From Euclidia mi (lineage: Eukaryota; Arthropoda; Insecta; Lepidoptera; Erebidae): a stretch of DNA of 64,000 nt. A program made the position numbers and the translations under genes. Shown piece by piece: positions 1 through 10,537 of the stretch. Below the pieces are notes generated by a model. The model did no database searches. It was given only the letters and a program-made list of their open reading frames with translations, and had not been told where the DNA came from. The first letter of the stretch is position 1. Each line of letters starts with the position of its first letter. Location of the stretch: positions 1,247,501 through 1,311,500 of the forward strand of contig OX123197.2 in assembly GCA_944739405.2 (NCBI GenBank), given 5' to 3'.

Positions 1-690
1 TATGAAATTTAATAAAAGAGTTTTACGATTTATCATTTATTTCAATAAAAAATAAAATACAACACAAATCAAACATAACAGTACACAACAGCTTTATCAT
101 TAGGTTATGTTACTTTATATCAATTCTTTTGACCAAGAATTAATACAAAGTAACCATCTGGCTGACTCATCAAGTCATCACTTAACCTATTTCTATGTTT
201 TCTAATTACTAATGATGCTCTTATTTATTCTTTGGAACACCTGTAGGTACTCTTAAAATTCGAAATTATTTTGCATGAGTCTACCTACGCCCTGTGGCGG
301 CAATCAAATAGTGTCAAATGTTGTGATTTCGGCGCGGCGGCAACGATTGTTGTATATGATTTCAAAAGAAGCCGCCGGCGCGTGTATCATAACCATGTAC
401 TTCCGAAAAGCGGCAAATTTCTTTGAGAAGTAAGTACAAAACCTTTGATGCCGCATTATCAAAGTGCCGATGGTTAAAACATAACTATGCATGCACTCAG
501 TTTGATTTTAATGGATATTTTTTTATTCGCTATGTAGGTATGTTTATGGTACCTATTAGTCGTAATGCGCATAGGTCCAGTTTTTCATATTCTTTGATAC
601 AGTTTTTTGCGTCTCATAGAATTCCTAAGCGTACCTATACACCGAACTGTTACACCTAACTACTCCGTGAAATAGCGCTAAGTCCTAGCT

Positions 691-846
691 GCAAGACGCA
701 AGAGTCTTGCAGGCTTAGTCTTGTTCTTGCTCAAGTCTTGCACGATCAGTCTTGGTCTTGGTCTTGCTAAAAATACGCGGTCTTGTTCTTGGTCTTGGTC
801 TTGCAAAAACGCAAGAACAAGACCAAGACTGCAAGACCAAGACTGA
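691..846. repeat. GTCTTG / CAAGAC low-complexity inverted block
   Basis: The sequence is built almost entirely from GTCTTG, GTTCTTG and CAAGTC words on one side and CAAGAC, CAAGAAC words on the other. The part at about 779-845 is an imperfect hairpin around the centre CTTGCAAAAACGCAAG. Confidence 0.8.
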
Positions 847-864
847 ATTTGGGCAACACTAATG

Positions 865-1051
865 CTAATATATAAAGCTGAAGAGTTTGTTTGTTTGTTT
901 GGTTGAACCCGCTAATCTCAGGAACTACTGGACCGATTTCAAAAATTCTTGCAGTGTTAGATAGCCCATTTATCGAGGAAGGCTTATAGGCTATATAACA
1001 TCACGCTATGAGCCACGGGAGCGGATCAGTAGCCTTAAATAATACAGGTGT
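865..1051 (+). mobile_element. Helitron-like non-autonomous element, copy 1 (5' piece)
   Basis: Starts with TAATATATAAAGCTGAAGAG and continues with the GTTTGTTTGTTTGGTTG block and the TATAGGCTATATAACATCAC motif shared by the copies at 4838, 53593, 55536 and 60043. The expected end (GTAACCGCGGGC...CTAGTA) is displaced to about 1483-1510, so the copy has been split. The Helitron assignment is an inference from the CTAGT-type end and lack of a clear target duplication. Confidence 0.6.
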
Positions 1052-1194
1052 AACCAGGGCCGTGAAAGCTCCCTACATGGGTAAATTTCATACAAATCAG
1101 TGCCATCTACCGATGATTGTAAAAAAGAATTACATAATATACCTAGAAATATCTGTAGCGATAACTGAACGGTAATTTCGCTATCACCGTTAAG

Positions 1195-1266
1195 TTCTGC
1201 GTGGCGCAATGGAAGCGTGGTGGGCTCACATCTTAGAAGTCCGTGGATCGAATCCACGCTTATCTA
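1195..1266 (+). pseudogene. tRNA initiator-Met-like pseudogene
   Basis: The core GTGGCGCAATGGAAGCGTGG and the T-arm GTCCGTGGATCGAATCCACG closely follow the D arm, variable loop and T arm of eukaryotic initiator tRNA-Met. The anticodon loop reads CTCACAT (CAC in the anticodon position) instead of CCCATAA. The anticodon stem is poorly paired and the flanks do not form an acceptor stem, so it is unlikely to be functional. It could instead be the head of a tRNA-derived retroposon. Confidence 0.6.
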
Positions 1267-1482
1267 GAACTACTTTTTGAGATTTTTATATTTTTTTACT
1301 TTTAAATTGCATATTTTACATAATAGTTGTCATTTACTTATTTATTAACACCGAAATTAAACATTTTTTTTTGTAAAATGAATCCACTACTAACGCCATG
1401 TATACTAGAGTCGAGGATGCCTATTGAACTTTTTCCTTAGAGGGAGTTGCGCATCTATACCAGTATATCTGTATAATCTATG

Positions 1483-1600
1483 GGTGTAACCGCGGGCTCA
1501 TCTAGTACAATATAAAATTGCCTCCTGTTTCTGCCTGATCCTGTGGAAAATTTTAGGAAATCACTTAGTGAAATGCTACGGTCCCCTAGGAACATACGTG
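1483..1600. mobile_element. Fragments of Helitron-like elements
   Basis: GTAACCGCGGGCTCATCTAG is the expected 3' end of the 865-1051 element. It is followed by a partial minus-oriented copy of the repeat seen in full at 14779-14983 and 45849-46045 (shared GCTACGGTCCCCTAGGAACA-like block). Confidence 0.45.
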
Positions 1601-2261
1601 CCATATATCTTGATACAATTTTTTTCAGTAATATATAGTCATCTCAGTATAGTAATTAGCTATACATACAAATTGGGCTACCTTTTTGGTTTGATTAGTA
1701 ATCAAATGCATCGACGATAAATTTAGTATACGAATATTAGGCACATTGGTGACAATGTAATGTGAGATAAAATCGATGAGTTACACTATAAATACTAACT
1801 ACTAGTTATCAAACACTCCCACACAGACAAGGGGATAAGGAGGACCAGATATCCTTTAATATTTTGAAAACCAAGGGTATATGTGTCTATCCACTGTAAA
1901 CTCAGCAGATTGTCATGCTGATCCACTGTTAAACTGAGTGATTCATGAGGAAGTTTTAAGTGTGTAGTTTATAAATGTTCTGTGTAAATTATTATATTAT
2001 ATTACCCGTGAAAAGCTGGGACAGGTCCTGTCTTACATAAATATAAAATTATTTGTTGTTATATTAATAGAAATGTAGGGCAGAGTCTAGTAATAAATGA
2101 ATCTGAAATTTATGGTGGTTTATTTAAACATTTGAATGTTAAGGTACTACTTACATAATAATCAGTATTGATTCTTAGTATCAAAGTATTCAGAAATTCT
2201 GGCCAATTATTAATGAAGTACTAATCTACTTATCTGCCAAGCTGGTCGCGGTTTCGATGCT

Positions 2262-2452
2262 CGCTTATGTCAAACATTTGTGTGTGTTAACATGTATGTT
2301 TGTCTTAGTCTGTGTGTTTCTATGTATAATATGTTTGTATTTATAATAAAAAGTTTAATATGTGAATGTTAACCATTGTCTAGTACCCATAGTACAAGCT
2401 CTGTTTACTTTGGGACTAGATGGTGTTGTGTGTATGTGGTAGAATATTATAA
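2262..2452 (+). mobile_element. SINE family D, 3' body fragment
   Basis: Shares GTTTCTATGTATAATATG, CCATTGTCTAGTACCCATAG and TGGGACTAGATGGTGTTGTG with the tRNA-headed copy at 43518-43790 and the fragment at 59740-59895. Confidence 0.6.
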
Positions 2453-2607
2453 ATGAAATAAAGACATAAAGACAAATTTAGGGAGCTAAATGACCTCTTG
2501 AGAAGGAAACTCGAAACAAACTCAGATTCATTGTTTTTTTTCCTGTCATTTCATTATTTTGAATTTCCTTTTTCGATATTTTTTTTAATATTTATTATTG
2601 TCTACAG

Positions 2608-2820
2608 GCGCGTTCTTCTTCCTGATCAACGGCCCTGAGATTATGTCGAAGTTAGCCGGCGAGTCGGAGTCGAACCTGCGCAAGGCGTTCGAGGAGGCGG
2701 ACAAGAACTCGCCCGCCATCATCTTCATCGATGAGCTAGATGCTATTGCTCCCAAGAGGGAGAAAACGCATGGAGAGGTCGAGAGGCGTATTGTGTCGCA
2801 GCTGCTTACACTTATGGACG
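2608..2820 (+). CDS. TER94: TER94 exon: D1 Walker B region
   Basis: Acceptor TCTACAG, donor GTAAGT. Begins in phase 1 (completing a Gly codon) and ends one base into a Gly codon. Encodes the run from the D1 pore region through Walker B ([15 protein letters not shown]) to LLTLMD. It matches p97 at nearly every position. Confidence 0.96.
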
Positions 2821-5800
2821 GTAAGTACTCATAAACCGCTATTAATAAATGGGATATTTCTAACAGCGTATCAAAAATGTTATGTAACACACTGAAGTGA
2901 GTTACGCAAAAAAACTTTATTATTTCACTAAAATACTGACTTGCACACTAAAATACTATTTGTACACCAAATATGATGATCTTTTTACAAAATATCATTT
3001 GATATGAAAAGTTTCGTCCGCTCGGGAAACTTATCTGCTCAGAAAACTTAAATAGGTTATGTTAGGTTCTCTTGTGACCCTGCTCCCAAAAATAGGAGCC
3101 GTCAACTTAGCTTAGTGGTGCAATTAGTATTTTTGGTGGAAACCAGAAATAAATTGACTAACAGTTAAATACAACCTTTAATAAATCACTAGTCATAACC
3201 CTTGAAATTTAACTATGGTTTATGGATATTACATTTAAACCGAATGAGTTACTTAATACCAATCTTACAAGCTTATTTTGTCATCATCAGCCTTGTATAC
3301 ATAAAATACTGCGGGGAACGTACTTCTGCTCACTAAGAGAAAGCATAGTCCATCACAGTGCAGGTTGGCAGACTTCACATGTGTTTCGAGAACACTGTGG
3401 AGAACTCTCAGACATGCAGGTTTCTTCAAGATGTTTTCATTCACCTATTTAGCAAACGATAATTGACAATTTGATGCTGACTTAAAAGTCTTCGAAAAGT
3501 CGTTATAATATGATATCTGAGAATATGAACCCGCCCCGTAGGCTATCGTTATATTAGTTTATTTAACGAGTCTTAAACTATAACGTACTTTAATCTGTAG
3601 CCGTTGTACTTTCAACATTTGATCCGAAAGATAACATAACTCCAGTGTTGTTCTAGGGTTTTAAATAATTGACATAACCTGAGCTCTGCTTTTTTAACTA
3701 GTTTCTTTAGTCTTCTCATTGAGTTATTATCTAATTTCGTCAATATTAATTTGCTCGACGATCTCCTCCCTTTCCCTTTTAATAAATGATGTAAATCGTG
3801 TCACATTATTATATACTTATCTAAAACTTCTATTCGCAGGTATGAAGAAATCCTCCCACGTGATCGTAATGGCTGCGACTAACCGTCCGAACTCGATCGA
3901 CCCGGCGCTCCGTCGGTTCGGGCGCTTCGACCGCGAGATCGACATCGGCATCCCCGACGCGACCGGCCGCCTCGAGATACTGCGCATACACACCAAGAAC
4001 ATGAAGCTGGGAGATGATGTGGATTTGGAACAGGTATGAACATATTGACTGTATCTAGAGTATGTATATTGCGAGGTAAAGCTTGCACCAGATGTTTTTT
4101 TAATGGTAATAGGCGGCTAACGAGCAGACGGATCACCTGATAGTAAGCAATTACCGCCGCCCATGGACACAAGCAACACCACAGGAGTCACAAGTGCGTT
4201 GCCGCCCCTTGGGGTGGGGTAAAGGGATAGGATGAGGAGTGGGATGAGGGAGAAGGAAAGGGAATAGGGCCTCCGGCACTCACTCATCGAACGAAACGCA
4301 ACAGTTTAGGTACTGTTACTTTACGTCGATTTTCTGTGAGAGGGTAGTACTTCCCCGGTCAAGCCGGGCCCATTCATGCTGATATCAGCAAGGCTGTACT
4401 GTTGAAAATATGCGACAGTTAGACTTATAAGCAGCCTTTCACATTATTTATTTGCACCTTGATTTATTTGCACTTTGGTTGTGTTTTTGCATGACTTAGA
4501 ATCAGGTGGACCATTGGCTCTTCTGTCTGTTGTTGGCAATAAAACAAAAATATACCTACTGTGTGGGAGAGCTTCAGAAACTTCTTTCTGGTCTCCATTT
4601 TTCTTTTAACTTTTTTCTTCTATAATAATGTCTTTCTTTCTTCTTTAACAGTAGTATAATACAATCAGAATTATATATGATTTTATGATGGCTTATCTTC
4701 TATCATTGTCTGCAAAACAATACCAACACACTGAGAGTGTTGTCCCTGCAAAAACTGCCTTTATTAGTAAATTTGGTACCTATTTGTTTATCATTGCCTA
4801 CTGCAATGATAAACAAATAGTCTGGTTATATAATAATACTAGATGAGCTCGCGGTTACTGCCGCGCTATTTAAGGCTACTGCTCCGCTCCCGTGGCTCAT
4901 AGCGTGATGTTATATAGCCTATAGCCATCCTCGATAAATGGGCTATCTAACACTGAAAGAATTTTTCAAATCGGACCAGTAGTTCCTGAGATTAGCGCGT
5001 TCAACCAAACAAACAAACTCTTCAGCTTTATATATTAGTAGATATAAGATGTGCTAATTATGTCTTTGTATGGTGCAGATCGCAGCGGAGTCCCACGGTC
5101 ACGTGGGCGCGGACCTGGCGTCCCTCTGCTCAGAGGCGGCGCTGCAGCAGATCCGAGAGAAGATGGACCTCATCGACCTCGAGGACGATCAGATCGACGC
5201 CGAGGTGCTCAACTCGCTCGCCGTCTCCATGGACAACTTCCGGGTAAGTCAATAACAATAATTTTGTAAATTAAGTAAGAAAATGAAAACAATAAATTTT
5301 AAGCAACTTACTATTTTTCTTAATAAGACTGTGTAACGTTTTTCGATTTTGTTTCATTTAAGGTAATTGTTCGATGTATTTTACGGTTTTTCTCGACGAG
5401 ATTTGAGTAACGCTGTAACTTTTGTTTTACTTTTTCTTAATTAAAATTATCACGTGGTAATTGTTCGATGCAATTTGCGGTTTTTCTCGACGAGATTAAA
5501 GAAACGCTTTTCGATTATTTTTTCAAATTTTTATGTCCTATTTGTGAAGTTCTAGTTGTAAGAAACTCTAGCAAGATGAACGAAATGCGTGAACTATTAC
5601 TTAAAAACGCTTGTCAATTAGAGTCAAGACCTAAATGATAGCTTCCCCTTGACATGGTAAAAAGCCATATTTACAAAAAGGTGTTCATAAAGTGTTTAGG
5701 CCTGTTCACAACACTCGTACACGTGTGTGTTCGAAGACACTCAAGAGTTTGTGGTACACGCGATGACGTAATCGTCCCCATCGGCGTTGCGCGATTTTAG

Positions 5801-8800
5801 TTCCGCCGCGTCTCGTCCGATAGATGTCGCTCAGCCACGGCCTACAGCGGTGGCGGCAGCAGCGCGCGTGTTAGTTCCGCCGCGTCTCGTCCGATAGATG
5901 TCGCTCAGCCACGGCCTACAGCGGTGGCGGCAGCAGCGCGCGTGTTAGTTCCGCCGCGTCTCGTCCGATAGATGTCGCTCAGCCACGGCCTACAGCGGTG
6001 GCGGCAGCAGCGCGCGTGTTAGTTCCGCCGCGTCTCGTCCGATAGATGTCGCTCAGCCACGGCCTACAGCGGTGGCGGCAGCAGCGCGCGTGTTAGTTCC
6101 GCCGCGTCTCGTCCGATAGATGTCGCTCAGCCACGGCCTACAGCGGTGGCGGCAGCAGCGCGCGTGTTAGTTCCGCCGCGTCTCGTCCGATAGATGTCGC
6201 TCAGCCACGGCCTACAGCGGTGGCGGCAGCAGCGCGCGTGTTAGTTCCGCCGCGTCTCGTCCGATAGATGTCGCTCAGCCACGGCCTACAGCGGTGGCGG
6301 CAGCAGCGCGCGTGTTAGTTCCGCCGCGTCTCGTCCGATAGATGTCGCTCAGCCACGGCCTACAGCGGTGGCGGCAGCAGTGCGCGTGTTAGTTCCGCCG
6401 CGTCTCGTCCGATAGATGTCGCTCAGCCACGGCCTACAGCGGTGGCGGCAGCAGCGCGCGTGTTAGTTCCGCCGCGTCTCGTCCGATAGATGTCGCTCAG
6501 CCACGGCCTACAGCGGTGGCGGCAGCAGTGCGCGTGTTAGTTCCGCCGCGTCTCGTCCGATAGATGTCGCTCAGCCACGGCCTACAGCGGTGGCGGCAGC
6601 AGCGCGCGTGTTAGTTCCGCCGCGTCTCGTCCGATAGATGTCGCTCAGCCACGGCCTACAGCGGTGGCGGCAGCAGTGCGCGTGTTAGTTCCGCCGCGTC
6701 TCGTCCGATAGATGTCGCTCAGCCACGGCCTACAGCGGTGGCGGCAGCAGCGCGCGTGTTAGTTCCGCCGCGTCTCGTCCGATAGATGTCGCTCAGCCAC
6801 GGCCTACAGCGGTGGCGGCAGCAGCGCGCGTGTTAGTTCCGCCGCGTCTCGTCCGATAGATGTCGCTCAGCCACGGCCTACAGCGGTGGCGGCAGCAGCG
6901 CGCGTGTTAGTTCCGCCGCGTCTCGTCCGATAGATGTCGCTCAGCCACGGCCTACAGCGGTGGCGGCAGCAGCGCGCGTGTTAGTTCCGCCGCGTCTCGT
7001 CCGATAGATGTCGCTCAGCCACGGCCTACAGCGGTGGCGGCAGCAGCGCGCGTGTTAGTTCCGCCGCGTCTCGTCCGATAGATGTCGCTCAGCCACGGCC
7101 TACAGCGGTGGCGGCAGCAGCGCGCGTGTTAGTTCCGCCGCGTCTCGTCCGATAGATGTCGCTCAGCCACGGCCTACAGCGGTGGCGGCAGCAGCGCGCG
7201 TGTTAGTTCCGCCGCGTCTCGTCCGATAGATGTCGCTCAGCCACGGCCTACAGCGGTGGCGGCAGCAGCGCGCGTGTTAGTTCCGCCGCGTCTCGTCCGA
7301 TAGATGTCGCTCAGCCACGGCCTACAGCGGTGGCGGCAGCAGCGCGCGTGTTAGTTCCGCCGCGTCTCGTCCGATAGATGTCGCTCAGCCACGGCCTACA
7401 GCGGTGGCGGCAGCAGCGCGCGTGTTAGTTCCGCCGCGTCTCGTCCGATAGATGTCGCTCAGCCACGGCCTACAGCGGTGGCGGCAGCAGCGCGCGTGTT
7501 AGTTCCGCCGCGTCTCGTCCGATAGATGTCGCTCAGCCACGGCCTACAGCGGTGGCGGCAGCAGCGCGCGTGTTAGTTCCGCCGCGTCTCGTCCGATAGA
7601 TGTCGCTCAGCCACGGCCTACAGCGGTGGCGGCAGCAGCGCGCGTGTTAGTTCCGCCGCGTCTCGTCCGATAGATGTCGCTCAGCCACGGCCTACAGCGG
7701 TGGCGGCAGCAGCGCGCGTGTTAGTTCCGCCGCGTCTCGTCCGATAGATGTCGCTCAGCCACGGCCTACAGCGGTGGCGGCAGCAGCGCGCGTGTTAGTT
7801 CCGCCGCGTCTCGTCCGATAGATGTCGCTCAGCCACGGCCTACAGCGGTGGCGGCAGCAGCGCGCGTGTTAGTTCCGCCGCGTCTCGTCCGATAGATGTC
7901 GCTCAGCCACGGCCTACAGCGGTGGCGGCAGCAGCGCGCGTGTTAGTTCCGCCGCGTCTCGTCCGATAGATGTCGCTCAGCCACGGCCTACAGCGGTGGC
8001 GGCAGCAGCGCGCGTGTTAGTTCCGCCGCGTCTCGTCCGATAGATGTCGCTCAGCCACGGCCTACAGCGGTGGCGGCAGCAGCGCGCGTGTTAGTTCCGC
8101 CGCGTCTCGTCCGATAGATGTCGCTCAGCCACGGCCTACAGCGGTGGCGGCAGCAGCGCGCGTGTTAGTTCCGCCGCGTCTCGTCCGATAGATGTCGCTC
8201 AGCCACGGCCTACAGCGGTGGCGGCAGCAGCGCGCGTGTTAGTTCCGCCGCGTCTCGTCCGATAGATGTCGCTCAGCCACGGCCTACAGCGGTGGCGGCA
8301 GCAGCGCGCGTGTTAGTTCCGCCGCGTCTCGTCCGATAGATGTCGCTCAGCCACGGCCTACAGCGGTGGCGGCAGCAGCGCGCGTGTTAGTTCCGCCGCG
8401 TCTCGTCCGATAGATGTCGCTCAGCCACGGCCTACAGCGGTGGCGGCAGCAGCGCGCGTGTTAGTTCCGCCGCGTCTCGTCCGATAGATGTCGCTCAGCC
8501 ACGGCCTACAGCGGTGGCGGCAGCAGCGCGCGTGTTAGTTCCGCCGCGTCTCGTCCGATAGATGTCGCTCAGCCACGGCCTACAGCGGTGGCGGCAGCAG
8601 CGCGCGTGTTAGTTCCGCCGCGTCTCGTCCGATAGATGTCGCTCAGCCACGGCCTACAGCGGTGGCGGCAGCAGCGCGCGTGTTAGTTCCGCCGCGTCTC
8701 GTCCGATAGATGTCGCTCAGCCACGGCCTACAGCGGTGGCGGCAGCAGCGCGCGTGTTAGTTCCGCCGCGTCTCGTCCGATAGATGTCGCTCAGCCACGG

Positions 8801-10420
8801 CCTACAGCGGTGGCGGCAGCAGCGCGCGTGTTAGTTCCGCCGCGTCTCGTCCGATAGATGTCGCTCAGCCACGGCCTACAGCGGTGGCGGCAGCAGCGCG
8901 CGTGTTAGTTCCGCCGCGTCTCGTCCGATAGATGTCGCTCAGCCACGGCCTACAGCGGTGGCGGCAGCAGCGCGCGTGTTAGTTCCGCCGCGTCTCGTCC
9001 GATAGATGTCGCTCAGCCACGGCCTACAGCGGTGGCGGCAGCAGCGCGCGTGTTAGTTCCGCCGCGTCTCGTCCGATAGATGTCGCTCAGCCACGGCCTA
9101 CAGCGGTGGCGGCAGCAGCGCGCGTGTTAGTTCCGCCGCGTCTCGTCCGATAGATGTCGCTCAGCCACGGCCTACAGCGGTGGCGGCAGCAGCGCGCGTG
9201 TTAGTTCCGCCGCGTCTCGTCCGATAGATGTCGCTCAGCCACGGCCTACAGCGGTGGCGGCAGCAGTGCGCGTGTTCACTTGACTCCATCACGGCCGCGC
9301 TGCGACCGATCACCGATGTCACGTCAGAGTAAACGCGCCATGTACCGCCCATCACCGCTGCTGCAGCTATAGGCCGTGGCCCCGCCGTTAAATGTGTTGA
9401 GACTTCCGTCGTTTGTTAGATGGCCATGATTATAATATGTTATTACCGCTAAAATATGTATAATGTTGTGTTGTTTCCCCAGTACGCGATGACGAAGTCG
9501 TCTCCATCGGCCCTGCGCGAGACGGTGGTGGAGGTGCCGAACGTGACGTGGGGCGACATCGGCGGGCTGCAGAGCGTCAAGCGCGAGCTGCAGGAGCTGG
9601 TGCAGTACCCGGTGGAGCACCCCGACAAGTTCCTCAAGTTCGGCATGCAGCCCTCGCGCGGAGTGCTCTTCTACGGACCGCCGGGATGCGGTATGTAACA
9701 CATCAACTCTCTGATGGCTTTTCTCGAAGAGCTGGGTGGCTAATAGTGACAACACTATTCCCAACTGTCCTTCCTTGAAAAGCTGGGGTGGCTCGAGAGA
9801 CAACGCTATTCCCACTTGACCTTCATCGAGGCTCCAGTGATAACACTATTCCCACCCGTACGCATAGACGACCCATACACGCAAGGACGTGGAGTTGCGG
9901 AAACGGCCCGTGCTACCATACCAGCACACCTAGTTTACGTGCCACCATATCACATTATGAACATACTCTACACTCATCATGTTCAATTTTCTATCAGCAC
10001 AGGCATGTCTATGGTATTGTATGGAGCCAAGTGTTGGGCTACTAAGAAGATGGATGAAAAACGATTACATGTGGCAGAGATGAGAATGTTGCGATGGATG
10101 TGTGGAGTTATGCGAATAGATAAGATTAGGAATCAATATGTGAGAGAGGTAGTCTGAAAGTGGCGCCTATAGACGAGAAAGTGAAAGGAAGTCGTTTGGC
10201 TTGGTATGGACATATTATGCGAAGAGATGATGTTTGAAATAGATGTAAGTGTTCCAATAATATAATTAGTCGAATAAATCAGTAACATTTTTTGTCTATG
10301 GTAATTGGAATGAAGTTCCTTATCGCGCGTTGCGAAAGAGGGCCAGACGGAAAAAATTAAGACGAAAAGTTGTAACGACACTTTTTGCTATAGTAAGCTA
10401 TTGTAAGCCGTGCGGCGTGC

Positions 10421-10479
<59 letters not shown>

Positions 10480-10492
10480 TCCCACTCCCTCT

Positions 10493-10537
<45 letters not shown>

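Larger units (their letters stand above)
1..2607. other. Non-coding DNA upstream of the first visible TER94 exon (presumed intron)
   Basis: No exon of the p97 N domain or D1 Walker A was found here. The stretch contains a GTCTTG/CAAGAC low-complexity block, pieces of a Helitron-like element, a tRNA-like pseudogene and a SINE tail, listed separately. Because exon 2608-2820 starts in phase 1, at least its 3' part must be intron of TER94. Confidence 0.6.

Noticed and set aside
5797..9274. CRISPR-like array
   Set aside because: Repeats are directly adjacent with no unique spacers, and the region is an intron of a eukaryotic gene.
9324..9815. 163-codon minus-strand ORF
   Set aside because: It is the antisense shadow of the GC-rich TER94 exon at 9483-9690 and has no family similarity.
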